Shown here: positions 1 to 9,008 of the stretch, one piece after another
Layout of the letters: every line of letters begins with the position of its first letter
Position numbering within the stretch: the first letter of the stretch is position 1
Assembly: GCF_037976825.1 (NCBI RefSeq)
Contig: NZ_CP150269.1
Span: 1,013,001-1,077,000, forward strand
DNA from: Paenibacillus sp. FSL K6-1330
Lineage (GTDB): Bacteria; Bacillota; Bacilli; Paenibacillales; Paenibacillaceae
Reading direction: 5' to 3'
Length of the DNA stretch: 64,000 nt
Notes under the pieces: generated by a model
Databases searched by the model: none
What the model saw: the letters and a program-made list of their open reading frames with translations, nothing else
What the model was told of the DNA's origin: nothing
Position numbers and translations under genes: made by a program

Positions 1-174
1 ATACGTTTTACCGCCCATCAGCACAGCCTCAAACTCCTGGATTTCTGCCAAGAAGTCCGGAACATGCTCTCCATCGAATAAAAAGAGAGTTCGGTCGATC
101 CTTCCATCCATCATGGCTTGATCGGCGATAAAATAGTCAAGCGAAACAGCCACGTGATAAATCAATGAGCCCAT
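1..174 (-). CDS. DHFR/RibD-C-like reductase, 5' part only
   Basis: The first 58 codons of a minus-strand gene are inside the window; the rest lies beyond the left edge. The start reads MGSLIYHVAVSLDYFIAD, with the 'SLDxxIA' pattern that opens dihydrofolate-reductase-like and RibD C-terminal domain proteins (B. subtilis YwjB/YyaP type). The visible part ends in 'VLMGGKTY', like the NADPH-binding 'MGRxTY' loop of that family. The ATG at 174 has an AAAGGGG ribosome binding site 7 bases upstream. A role as an NADPH-dependent reductase is inferred from the family; the substrate is unknown. The gene is divergent from acpS. Confidence 0.6.
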   Translation of the reverse strand, partial: MGSLIYHVAVSLDYFIADQAMMDGRIDRTLFLFDGEHVPDFLAEIQEFEAVLMGGKTY

Positions 175-363
175 AATATGGTTCCCCTTTCACCATGCTA
201 TTTTGTACAGTCTATATAGATGAAATTTGAAATACAACAAATTTATTTAATTCATGTTGTTGTAACACCGTTGGTCTCGCGTTGACGTACATCGACTGAT
301 ACAATAAGTAAGAGTATATTTTTTGGACAGGAAGACTGGATCCATGAAGGAGAGCGGACGATT

Positions 364-759
364 GTGATCTACGGAATCGGACATGATGTGCTGGACATGA
401 AGCGAATGGAGATGTTGATGACAGGCCCGCATGGAGAAAGATTCATGAAGCGCGTGCTTACGCAGGGTGAGCAGGTCATTGCCGCCGGTAAGGGGGCGAA
501 ACGGACGGAGTTTGTTGCCGGGCGCTTTGCTGCCAAAGAGGCGATATCCAAAGCCTTTGGCTCCGGAATTGGAGGTATAATCGGGTTCCGTGACATAGAA
601 GTGCTGCCGGGTGTTCTTGGCAGGCCTGAGACTCGACTATCCCAGGAAGCCTGGGAACGCCTCGGAATGGAGGAGTCCGCACATTATGCGATTCATTTGA
701 CGATTTCGCATCAGACCACGCTGGCTTCCGCTTTCGCCGTGGTTGAGAAGATAAAGTAA
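364..759 (+). CDS. acpS: Holo-[acyl-carrier-protein] synthase
   Basis: Transfers 4'-phosphopantetheine from CoA to the serine of acyl carrier protein, activating it for fatty acid synthesis in the cytoplasm. The 131-residue length fits AcpS. The N-terminal 'GIGHDVLDMKRM' corresponds to the family's GIDxxxxxRI strand, with Asp8 as a Mg ligand. 'RFAAKEAISKAFG' (about 54-66) is the second signature, with Glu59 as the other Mg ligand. The start is GTG at 364 with GGAGAG about 8 bases upstream. mutY follows 25 bp downstream, so the two are probably cotranscribed. Confidence 0.95.
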   Translation: MIYGIGHDVLDMKRMEMLMTGPHGERFMKRVLTQGEQVIAAGKGAKRTEFVAGRFAAKEAISKAFGSGIGGIIGFRDIEVLPGVLGRPETRLSQEAWERLGMEESAHYAIHLTISHQTTLASAFAVVEKIK

Positions 760-784
760 GGTTGACGAAGGAGATTACTTATAG

Positions 785-1933
785 ATGCATAATACGGAAC
801 ACAAACAATACTTCAGCCAAGAGCTGCTGGATTGGTATGAGATCAACAAAAGGGATTTGCCATGGCGCCGGCATCGTGATCCCTACTATATATGGGTATC
901 TGAAATTATGCTGCAGCAGACCCGGGTGGACACGGTAATCCCATATTTCCACCGGTTTATCGAGCGGTTTCCAACGATTCAGTCGCTTGCGGATGCGCCG
1001 GAGGACGATGTGTTGAAGTGCTGGGAGGGCCTTGGCTATTATTCCCGGGCACGCAACCTACAGGCTGCCGCAAGGCAGGTGACAGAGCAGTATGGGGGCG
1101 TTATGCCGAGCGGCAAAGATGAAGTGTCGGGACTTAAAGGCATTGGTCCATATACCTCGGGTGCCATTCGCAGCATTGCATTCAATATTCCTGCCGCAGC
1201 AGTGGACGGTAACGTCATGCGTGTGCTGTCCCGCTATTTTTTGATTGAAGAAGATATTATGAAAGTGAAGACCCGCACCAAGATGGAGGAGCTGGTGCTG
1301 ACGCTGGTTCCGGATGGGCGAGCATCGGATTTCACCCAGGCGTTAATGGAACTGGGGGCGTTGATCTGTACGCCGAAGTCCCCCAAATGTCTGGTATGCC
1401 CTGTGATGGAGCATTGTACAGCACGGTTTGAGGGCAAAGAGGAGTCCCTTCCTATTAAGACGAAGGCCAAGCCGCCACGTCCTGAATACCGCCTCACGGC
1501 CATTGTAGAAGGCACTGGCGTGCACGAAGGGAAGATTCTGATCCGCAAGCGTCCATCCACCGGTTTATTGGCAGGGATGTGGGAGCTGCCGCATGTGATC
1601 GTGTCGACCGAGGGGAGCGGCGTGCCGGTCGTGATGTCCGAGGAGACGGCGATGAGCCGCTTGCGTCATGCCTTGCTGGAGGAAGGAGTTCCGATCCTGC
1701 CGATGGGCCATGTGATGGACGCCGAGCATACCTTTAGCCATATTCAATGGCATATGGGCGTGTACCGCTGTAAATGGCAGGATGTGCCGCCGGAAGCCCT
1801 GGAAGTAGCAGAGAGTGCAGCGGCATATGAGACAGGCGAAGAGAGCTTTCGCTGGATTCACGTTCATGACATGGAACGCTACGCATTTCCGAATGTGTTC
1901 ATTCGGATTCTGAACTCGTATTTCTCATCTTAA
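785..1933 (+). CDS. mutY: A/G-specific adenine DNA glycosylase
   Basis: Removes adenine mispaired with 8-oxoguanine or guanine, the base-excision step that prevents G:C to T:A mutations. The 382-residue protein has the full architecture. The catalytic Glu40 lies in 'WVSEIMLQQT', a helix-hairpin-helix 'LKGIGPYTSGAI' spans about 117-128, and the catalytic Asp141 is in 'AVDGNVMRVL'. A [4Fe-4S] loop has Cys195, Cys202, Cys205 and Cys211 in C-x6-C-x2-C-x5-C spacing. A C-terminal NUDIX-like domain (about 230-375) recognises 8-oxoG. The gene is intact and of normal length. Confidence 0.96.
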   Translation: MHNTEHKQYFSQELLDWYEINKRDLPWRRHRDPYYIWVSEIMLQQTRVDTVIPYFHRFIERFPTIQSLADAPEDDVLKCWEGLGYYSRARNLQAAARQVTEQYGGVMPSGKDEVSGLKGIGPYTSGAIRSIAFNIPAAAVDGNVMRVLSRYFLIEEDIMKVKTRTKMEELVLTLVPDGRASDFTQALMELGALICTPKSPKCLVCPVMEHCTARFEGKEESLPIKTKAKPPRPEYRLTAIVEGTGVHEGKILIRKRPSTGLLAGMWELPHVIVSTEGSGVPVVMSEETAMSRLRHALLEEGVPILPMGHVMDAEHTFSHIQWHMGVYRCKWQDVPPEALEVAESAAAYETGEESFRWIHVHDMERYAFPNVFIRILNSYFSS

Positions 1934-1988
1934 AGCCTTATTTCCCTTGCAATGGGAGATATAATGTTGAAACGGCTTGTAAGGAGTA

Positions 1989-3234
1989 GTGGAGATTTTG
2001 CATAGCTGGAAGAATGCGCTTCTTTACATTTTTGGCATCGGGGTTTCCAATCTGGGAAACTGGATCTATCTGGTCGCGATTAATTTGCTTGTGCTGCATA
2101 TGACAGGTTCTCCTGCGGCAGTGGCTGGATTGTTTATCATCCGGCCGCTCGCAACCCTGTTTACCAACTCCTGGGCGGGCAGTATTATTGACCGGGCGAA
2201 TAAGCGCAGGCTTATGATCACCACCGATGTGATCCGGGGGGCTTTGATTGCCCTTATCCCCTTCATGTCCTCGGTTTGGGGCATCTACTGTATCATGTTT
2301 CTGATTAACGTTGCGGGGGCTTTCTTCGGGCCTACGTCCATGACATATATAACGAAGCTGATCCCGGCAGAGGAACGAAAGCGGTTCAACGCATGGTCCA
2401 GCTTTACGACATCCGGCGCGGTGCTGCTTGGACCCGCTATATCCGGTCTATTGATCGCTTATACGGACATTCGGATCAGCATCTTCATCAATGCCGTATC
2501 TTTCTTCATCTGCGCGCTTGTCATTTACTTCCTTCCCGATGTGGATGGAAAGGAAAGCGCAGGCAATGGACGGGATGCCATCACAATGAAGACACTGCTT
2601 CAGGACTGGGCTGCGGTTATTGATTTCGGAAAAGCGGCGAAGTATTTTATGCTTGTATACTCGTTATTTCAATCTGCCATGCTGCTAGGCTTCGCGCTCG
2701 ATTCCCAAGAGGCAACCCTTTATTAAACAGGTATTGCTCCTCGGCGACGAGGATTACGGACTACTCGTCAGCGTAGCCGGAGCTGGGTATTTGGCCGGCT
2801 CAGCGGCTGCGTCTCTAACTGTCAAATGGCTATCATTGCGCATGTTTATCGGGGCTGGTGTGCTTCTATCGAGTGCCGGGTATATGATCTTCTATGCCGC
2901 ATCCGGCCTCCTGACGGCCGTTATCGGCTTTATCGCGTTTGGTTTCTTCTCTTCGTATGCGAATGCGGGATATACTACCTTTTTTCAAAATCAGGTGCCT
3001 ATTGATCTGATGGGGCGCTTTACGAGCGTGACCCGCTTATTGGAAGGGATGCTGCAGATTCTCTTAACACTTCTGCTCGGTTTTGCCGCCGATGCCTGGC
3101 CGCTGCAGGCCGTATGCCTGATCGGTGCAGGTGCAGCCGTCCTGATCTCGGTCATTCTGCTGGTGGTCATCTATGCACCATCCAAGGTCCGCCATTATGA
3201 GTCAGGCTCTGCAGCAGCGGTAAATAACACGTAA
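1989..3234 (+). pseudogene. MFS transporter interrupted by a +1 frameshift
   Basis: Two consecutive reading frames together encode one 12-helix major facilitator protein. The first (1989-2726) carries about six helices and part of the loop ('VAINLLVLHMTGSPAAVAGL', later 'GPTSMTYITKLIPAEERKRF'). It stops at TAA after '...DSQEATLY'. The second runs from about 2720 to 3234 in the next frame. Removing one C from the CCC at 2716-2718 gives continuous '...SQEATFIKQVLLLGDEDYG', so a one-base insertion is the simplest explanation. It resembles MFS drug exporters of the MdtH/YfmO sort; the substrate is unknown. The start may be GTG 1989 or TTG 1998, the latter better spaced (11 bases) from AAGGAG. It is either a real pseudogene or a sequencing error. 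Confidence 0.75.
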
Positions 3235-3254
3235 CAGCATGATATCGATATAGA

Positions 3255-3307
3255 GAAAGGCTGCTTTCGCAGTAGACAGGGTCTACAGCTGAAAGCAGCC
3301 TTTTTTG
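3255..3307. terminator. Bidirectional terminator between the MFS gene and sodA
   Basis: AAAGGCTGCTTTC pairs with GAAAGCAGCCTTT around a loop and is followed by T6. The complement also ends in a T-rich tract, so it can serve both convergent genes. Confidence 0.85.
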
Positions 3308-3337
3308 GTATGATATCGGTTTTTAGTTAAGCGATAT

Positions 3338-3946
3338 TTATTTCGCGTTATCGTAACGTTTGCCGACTTCTTCCCAGTTCACTACATTCCAGAATGCGGA
3401 GATGTAATCAGGGCGTTTGTTTTGATATTTCAGGTAGTAAGCATGCTCCCAAACGTCCAGGCCGAGGAGAGGTGTTTGACCTTCCATGATCGGGCTGTCT
3501 TGGTTCGGTGTGCTGGTTACTGCCAGTTTGCCGTCTTTAACAACGAGCCAAGCCCAGCCGCTGCCGAAACGGGTTGTAGCCGCTTTTGCGAAATCTTCTT
3601 TGAATTTATCAAAGCCGCCCAGTTCACTGTTGATGGCATCAGCCAAAGCGCCAGTCGGTTGTCCGCCGCCGTTTGGTCCGATAACTTCCCAGAACAGGGA
3701 GTGGTTAGCATGGCCGCCGCCGTTGTTGCGAACCGCTGTGCGGATGCTTTCCGGTACAGCGTCAAGGTTAGAGATCAGATCCTCAAGGGATTTGCCTTGA
3801 AGCTCAGGAGCGTTCTCAAGAGCAGCGTTCAAGTTGGTTACGTAGGTATTATGGTGGCGATCATGGTGGATCTCCATCGTTTGTGCGTCGATATGAGGCT
3901 CGAGCGCGTCGTTTGCGTAAGGAAGTGCTGGTAATTGAAATGCCAT
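3338..3946 (-). CDS. sodA: Superoxide dismutase [Mn]
   Basis: Dismutates superoxide to oxygen and hydrogen peroxide in the cytoplasm. The 202-residue protein is standard length for bacterial Mn/Fe SOD. The metal ligands are His27 ('EIHHDRHH'), His82 ('NHSLFW'), Asp164 and His168 ('LDVWEHAYY'). The second-shell glutamine is Gln149 in 'NQDSP', the position typical of Mn rather than Fe enzymes. The ATG at 3946 follows AGGAGG at 7-8 bases. It is transcribed alone. A second, unusual SOD lies at 17371-18549. Confidence 0.96.
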   Translation of the reverse strand: MAFQLPALPYANDALEPHIDAQTMEIHHDRHHNTYVTNLNAALENAPELQGKSLEDLISNLDAVPESIRTAVRNNGGGHANHSLFWEVIGPNGGGQPTGALADAINSELGGFDKFKEDFAKAATTRFGSGWAWLVVKDGKLAVTSTPNQDSPIMEGQTPLLGLDVWEHAYYLKYQNKRPDYISAFWNVVNWEEVGKRYDNAK

Positions 3947-4195
3947 AGTAAAAACCTCCTGTAAATTTAGTTTTTGGTTATGATGAAAGGGTCTTCCTTC
4001 ATCAGGAAGTCTTTATCATCCCGGAGACGTAATATGTAATCCGGCTACACTACATATATTAAACCGTTTTGGGTGATTAAATCAACTTTTATGTTTGAAA
4101 AGTCCGAGAGGGCTGATTTATTGCATGAACGAAAGTTGTGACATCGAAAATTAATGGAAAACTTTTCTGTGAAATTTGTCGTTATATATATAGTC

Positions 4196-4221
4196 TTGAA
4201 CAAATCTATGATCGAAACGTC
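4196..4221 (+). promoter_or_regulatory. Candidate ECF-sigma promoter
   Basis: TTGAAC, a 16-base spacer and CGTC match the TGAAAC-N16-CGTC/A pattern of envelope-stress ECF sigma factors (sigma-M/W/X group) with one base missing in the -35. It lies about 45 bases ahead of the ATG at 4267 of an exported protein. This is a motif match only. Confidence 0.4.
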
Positions 4222-4266
4222 GATATAGAAGGGATATGTCGAGGTAGAAAGGAGTCGGTACATAAC

Positions 4267-6834
4267 ATGAATAGTACAAAGCTCAGAGTGACTGCCATTC
4301 TGATGGCTGCCATTCTGGCTGCGGCACCGCAAGTGGAAGCTGCAGCAACTAAGACACAGCCATCGCAAATCACGAAGTCGACTGCACAGAAGGGTGCAGC
4401 TCTGGCCTGGAGCGTGCAGCTTGGGAACAACGTCACAGCAAAGCTTGACCATGCCGACGTATGGCAGCAGACCGGCACGAATGTGGCGGTATTTACACTG
4501 ACTTATAAAAATGGGGGGAAAAGCGCAGCGCGCCTGGTATCTTATTTTCCCAAGGTGGTGCTTCCCGGCGGTTCCGTGACGGCGGCCAATCCCATATCCA
4601 AGGATCTGGCCAAGAAGAAGGTAGAGCCCGGGCAAAGCCTGAGTGTAACCTACTATGCGAAGACCGAGAGCAGCTCATTGTCCGGCATGAAGCTGGTGAT
4701 GGACGTATGGAATCCGCAAGTCAAAGGCTACCTGCAGCGTGTCGGAACGTACAGAATGCCCGCCAATTATACAGCAGCCGTACCATCTGGTTCGAGCTCC
4801 AAGCTGAATCTGGGCGGCACTCCGGTTACCGTACAGGCTGAATCACTGGAGATCATCAAGTATGACGGCAAAGTCATCGCCAAAGTCGGGATGTATATGA
4901 CGAACCATGGTGGAAAGGTATGGAATGATCGGGGGTTCGAACCGTATTTGGCGACGGCAAGCGGCAGTTCGTTCCTTCTGCGTCATGAGGCAGGGGCTGA
5001 GGGTGTGCCTGTTCAGCCGAAAGAAAAGAAACTGGTTTATTACATAACAGAAGTTCCCTCTTATCTTAAAACGACCGGTTTGCATTTCCTGTGGACCGAA
5101 AACGATGAAACGCTGAAGCTGTCATTGCCGGTCGCATCCTTCAAGCTACCTGCGGCAACAGCTCCAAAGTGGGACGTTGCGGCGGGCGCGGCCAAGAAGT
5201 TGACCATCAAGGGGATTCCGGTCGATGCCAAAATCCGCCAAGCTTCGCTGCGTGCCTCAGGGGGGCAGGGCATATGGAATATCGAGATGGCCTTCAAGAA
5301 TAAAGGAAAAAAATCGGTGGAGGTTCCGGCCTACGAATTTGCGATTAAAGCATCCGAAGGCTCCTTCCATCCTTACACTCCGGATAACAAAGCGGGTTTG
5401 ACGCTGCGTCCCGGGGAAGAGAAAACGATGGTGATGGAAATAACGCTCCCGCTAGATCTCAAGCAGGACCGATTGAAGCTGCAAATGATCGGGACATCTG
5501 GACCAGCCAGCTCATCTAAACCGCCGGCGAGCTCGGGTGAACCGGCCGGTGAGCCGACCACCGAGGTCCAGGAGTCATTGACCCTGCCGATTGCATACTT
5601 TGCCATCCCTTATCAAACGGAACGCAAATCATCTATCGGTGTGGAGTACGACGCGCAGACAGCCAAAGGATTTGCGTACACGCTGGAATCCATCCAGCGC
5701 CTGCCATGGCAGGATCAGGATCTGATCGTTGCAAAGCTGCGTCTGCGGAATACGCAGGAATCCAAATCGCTGCCGCTGCCTGAGCTTAAAGTGAACGTCA
5801 CAGCGGACGAAAAAACAAGTCTGGCTGGTTCGGAGGTTATTGCGGAGGAGCAGGGTTCCCTGATTTCCCCGGGGTCATCAACCGAGGTATATGTCATGGC
5901 TCGGATCCCGTATACCAAGGATATCCGTTCGCTTCGCTTCGAGCTGTTTACGCAGCAGGATACGGCCAAAACGTCGTTCCTTACCATGACCACGTCCGGC
6001 ATGACGCAGTCGATCAGCACTTTGGAGAAAGGGAAGCCGTATACCGTTACCGCGATTGGTAAGCGCGCAGAGGCGCAGGAACGGCGGACGGTCATCTATG
6101 AAGGTGTGGACTCCGATATTGTCTATTCCGAGTTCTTGCTGACCAGCAATGAACAGCGCCGCGTCCAAGCAGCGGTGCTGAAGGGGTATTTCCAAAGCAC
6201 GGATGGAAAGATCTATGAAGCGGAAACCATTCAGCCTGAAGCCTCGCTTCAGCCGGGGTCCAAGCAGTCGATTGTCTTTTGGGCCAGAGTGCCGAAGGGG
6301 GCTGCAAGCGAACTGGGGCTTGCTCTGGGTACGGCGATGACCGGAGGCAAGCTTGCTGAAACGGGTAAAGATGCTACCGGTGTCATGGGCATGAAAAAAT
6401 TGATGCTGAATCCGATCAGACCTGCCATAAGCTCCGGACTGACAAACCTCGATTGGTATCCTTACCACGTTTCGGTTACGAAAGCGGTAGGACATCTGCA
6501 GGAAGGCAGCTCATCCATTCCGCTGAATATCACGATTGATGTGAAACGCAGCGAGAGCATCATTGCGGCGGACTCCGGCCACAAGCTGATTTTAATCATC
6601 AAGGACAACCTCGGGCAGACACAGGAGCGCACGCTCACGCCAGGAACCGATATTCAGGTCCCAGGCACCCGGTCGATGTCGATCGAGCTGTCGGATGAGC
6701 AATACAAAAAACTTCGAGGCGGTTGGTTTAACTTGACCCTGGTGGATGAATTCCAGAATGAGCGGATCACGCTGGGCAGTCAAAGCTACAATCTGATATT
6801 CACGCCTACAGCAGTTCCTGACGAGGAGAGTTAA
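4267..6834 (+). CDS. Large secreted beta-rich protein of unknown function
   Basis: I do not recognise a named family. The reading frame is open from 4138. The ATG at 4267 is preferred because AAAGGAG lies 12 bases upstream and the protein then begins with a signal peptide ('LRVTAILMAAILAAAPQVEA', cleavage after about residue 25). That gives 855 residues. The rest looks like four or five successive beta-sandwich-like modules of 130-170 residues. Each contains long alternating strands, Gly/Asn turns and a recurrent 'xxPGxxxxxxxY/V' element. Ser/Pro/Gly linkers separate some modules (about residues 410-435). There is no LPXTG motif or C-terminal membrane segment. It sits 27 bp upstream of a three-gene ABC exporter and is probably cotranscribed with it, so it may be an extracytoplasmic partner or cargo of that exporter. 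Confidence 0.7.
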   Translation: MNSTKLRVTAILMAAILAAAPQVEAAATKTQPSQITKSTAQKGAALAWSVQLGNNVTAKLDHADVWQQTGTNVAVFTLTYKNGGKSAARLVSYFPKVVLPGGSVTAANPISKDLAKKKVEPGQSLSVTYYAKTESSSLSGMKLVMDVWNPQVKGYLQRVGTYRMPANYTAAVPSGSSSKLNLGGTPVTVQAESLEIIKYDGKVIAKVGMYMTNHGGKVWNDRGFEPYLATASGSSFLLRHEAGAEGVPVQPKEKKLVYYITEVPSYLKTTGLHFLWTENDETLKLSLPVASFKLPAATAPKWDVAAGAAKKLTIKGIPVDAKIRQASLRASGGQGIWNIEMAFKNKGKKSVEVPAYEFAIKASEGSFHPYTPDNKAGLTLRPGEEKTMVMEITLPLDLKQDRLKLQMIGTSGPASSSKPPASSGEPAGEPTTEVQESLTLPIAYFAIPYQTERKSSIGVEYDAQTAKGFAYTLESIQRLPWQDQDLIVAKLRLRNTQESKSLPLPELKVNVTADEKTSLAGSEVIAEEQGSLISPGSSTEVYVMARIPYTKDIRSLRFELFTQQDTAKTSFLTMTTSGMTQSISTLEKGKPYTVTAIGKRAEAQERRTVIYEGVDSDIVYSEFLLTSNEQRRVQAAVLKGYFQSTDGKIYEAETIQPEASLQPGSKQSIVFWARVPKGAASELGLALGTAMTGGKLAETGKDATGVMGMKKLMLNPIRPAISSGLTNLDWYPYHVSVTKAVGHLQEGSSSIPLNITIDVKRSESIIAADSGHKLILIIKDNLGQTQERTLTPGTDIQVPGTRSMSIELSDEQYKKLRGGWFNLTLVDEFQNERITLGSQSYNLIFTPTAVPDEES

Positions 6835-6861
6835 ATTAAGAACCGGAAAGGAATAGCGAAC

Positions 6862-7629
6862 ATGTTGCGTTTGGAAAATGTATCGCACAGCTTTAAGAAT
6901 GGTAACGAAGTGTTAAAGGTGCTCCATAATATCCAGTTCGAAGTCCAGAAGGGAGAGATGATTGCCCTGCTGGGCAGCTCCGGGTCGGGCAAGTCTACGC
7001 TGCTCAACTTGATGGCAGGACTGATGAAGCCGACGGAAGGCCATATTTATATTGCCGATCAGGATATTGTCAAGTACGGGGAAAACAAGCTTGCTGTCTT
7101 CCGGCGCAAGCATATCGGCTTTATTTTTCAGGCCTATGAACTGATCCCGACGCTCACGATTCGTGAAAACGTGGAGCTTCCCCTGGTCTTTCAATCCGTT
7201 TCTCCGTCCAAGCGCCGGAAGAAAGCGATGGAACTTCTGGAGATGACGGGGATCGGCGATAAGGCTTCACTGTACCCGTCCCAACTGTCAGGTGGACAGC
7301 AGCAGCGCGTTAGTATTGCGCGCTCGTTGATTACCGAGCCTTCCGTCATTTTTGCGGACGAGCCGACGGGTAACCTGGACACCAAAACGGAAGAGGAAAT
7401 TATCCGAATCATGATGGCGCTGAACGAGTCCATGAAAACGACATTTGTCATCGTTACTCACGAGATGGAAGTCGCTGCCCAAATGAAAAAAACGATTATG
7501 CTCCGTGACGGTTATCTGGTTCAGCCGGAGGACTATACAACGCCAGCAGCAGGTCAACGGGGGCCAAACGGCCCCTCGTCCCTGCCTGGGGTCCCGGTTC
7601 ATACGGAGGGGGCAGGTGAGGTCAGCTGA
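6862..7629 (+). CDS. ABC exporter ATP-binding subunit (MacB/YknY-like)
   Basis: Hydrolyses ATP to power a MacB-type exporter. The 255-residue protein has Walker A 'GSSGSGKS' (38-45), Q-loop Gln90, signature 'LSGGQ' (142-146), Walker B 'VIFADE' with Glu167, D-loop 'NLDT' and switch His200. It belongs to the LolD/MacB/FtsE ATPase group. The C-terminal 40 residues are Pro/Gly rich and beyond the core fold. Its stop codon overlaps the beginning of the permease gene. Together with the permease and the adaptor it resembles B. subtilis YknXYZ, which protects cells from a secreted toxic protein; that role is only a parallel. Confidence 0.9.
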   Translation: MLRLENVSHSFKNGNEVLKVLHNIQFEVQKGEMIALLGSSGSGKSTLLNLMAGLMKPTEGHIYIADQDIVKYGENKLAVFRRKHIGFIFQAYELIPTLTIRENVELPLVFQSVSPSKRRKKAMELLEMTGIGDKASLYPSQLSGGQQQRVSIARSLITEPSVIFADEPTGNLDTKTEEEIIRIMMALNESMKTTFVIVTHEMEVAAQMKKTIMLRDGYLVQPEDYTTPAAGQRGPNGPSSLPGVPVHTEGAGEVS

Positions 7630-8975
7630 TAATTTTAGACAGCATACGGCTGGCATGGGGACAGATTAAACGTCGTAAAGTGGTGACGGCCCTGTGCATG
7701 ACCGGTATTTCGATTGGATGCGCGGCTATTATCGTAGCGATCAGCATTGGGAACGGCGCCCAGAATTATTTGGAGACGGAAATTATAGGCGGCATGAAGC
7801 TTGACGAGATTACGGTGACTCCACAGGGCTCAAGCGGGAAAGGAGAAGTCAGTGGCCCCGCGGCCGGAGCTGACCGGGGATTGCTAACGGATGATAAAGT
7901 TCAGGTGATTCAGGGCTTTGATCATGTCAAATCCGTTATAGCCACCAAGCAGCTCGGGTATTTTAGAGCCATTTCGTCCGATAACCTGATCAACGACGGC
8001 TTCAACGTCGTGGCCGTGGACCTGTCAAAGCTCAAAGAGCAGGGCAACAGGTTCAAGGAAGGTGGCGCGCTTGAACAGATCGGTGCTATGGTGCTCAATT
8101 ACGGAGCAACAACCGGATGGAAGGATGCAGAGACGAGCGAAAGATTGATGAATATGATAAGTTCCGATCCTAATAACCCGAAGATATGGGAAGAATATCA
8201 GATGTATGAGAGCACCGTTTCGGAAATGCACGGCAAAAATATTCAGCTGGAGTCGATGGACGCAGACAAGAAACAGCTTAGCCCACAGCTTTATGTTGGA
8301 GGCGTGCTGGACGTGCCTACGGGGAGAGATGCCCAGTTTGCGTTCTACGATCGTCAGGCCTATATTTCCTTTGATACGGCGGAATGGCTAACAAACAGTT
8401 TGAACCTGCAAAATGGGACTACTTCGAAACAGCGGGTATACGATAGTCTAACCATCAAAGTGGATGATCTGCAGAGTATTAAACCGCTTGAGGATTTAAT
8501 CTCAAAACTTGCGCTGAATGCGAGCGACAATCTGGCCATGCGTGATCAGGTCGCTTCCCAATTGGATACATTCAAAGCGATCGCTCTCGGCATAGGCGTA
8601 TTTATCCTGTTATTGGCCTCGATATCAATCATCGTAGCCATGACGATGTCTACGCATCAGCGCCGTAGGCAAATCGGCATCATGAAGGTCCTAGGGGCGA
8701 ATATGCCGCAAATCCGCAACATGTTCATCGTAGAAGCCAGCCTGCTCGGTTTGCTTGGCGGATTGCTTGGCATCGTGTTCGCATTTTTGATCATCAAGGG
8801 ACTAAATTCATTCATTATGGCTTCGGCGGGCATGTCAGGGCTACAAATTGCGGTTACGCTGGAGACGCTGCCCATCGGCATTGCATTCGCTGTGATGACC
8901 GGAATCTTCTCGGGGATCTATCCGGCGATCAGTGCAGCAAGAACGAATGCGCTTCTAGCCATCAAGCGGGATTAG
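7629..8975 (+). CDS. MacB/FtsX-type ABC permease, start codon non-canonical
   Basis: Membrane subunit of the exporter. One N-terminal helix ('LCMTGISIGCAAIIVAI') is followed by a large extracytoplasmic MacB-like domain. Three C-terminal helices are at about 8575-8655, 8730-8805 and 8860-8930, with the 'QRRRQIGIMKVLGAN' coupling region typical of FtsX permeases. The first standard start in frame is GTG 7680. The frame is open upstream, however, and encodes the expected amphipathic 'LDSIRLAWGQIKRRK'. The natural start position is 7629, eight bases after GGTGAGG and overlapping the ATPase stop (CTGATA), but the codon is ATA instead of ATG. Either a rare ATA/ATT initiation or a changed or misread start codon is implied. 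Confidence 0.82.
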   Translation: MILDSIRLAWGQIKRRKVVTALCMTGISIGCAAIIVAISIGNGAQNYLETEIIGGMKLDEITVTPQGSSGKGEVSGPAAGADRGLLTDDKVQVIQGFDHVKSVIATKQLGYFRAISSDNLINDGFNVVAVDLSKLKEQGNRFKEGGALEQIGAMVLNYGATTGWKDAETSERLMNMISSDPNNPKIWEEYQMYESTVSEMHGKNIQLESMDADKKQLSPQLYVGGVLDVPTGRDAQFAFYDRQAYISFDTAEWLTNSLNLQNGTTSKQRVYDSLTIKVDDLQSIKPLEDLISKLALNASDNLAMRDQVASQLDTFKAIALGIGVFILLLASISIIVAMTMSTHQRRRQIGIMKVLGANMPQIRNMFIVEASLLGLLGGLLGIVFAFLIIKGLNSFIMASAGMSGLQIAVTLETLPIGIAFAVMTGIFSGIYPAISAARTNALLAIKRD

Positions 8976-9008
8976 GATAATGAGCATCGGAAAGGAAGCT
9001 AAATCGGT

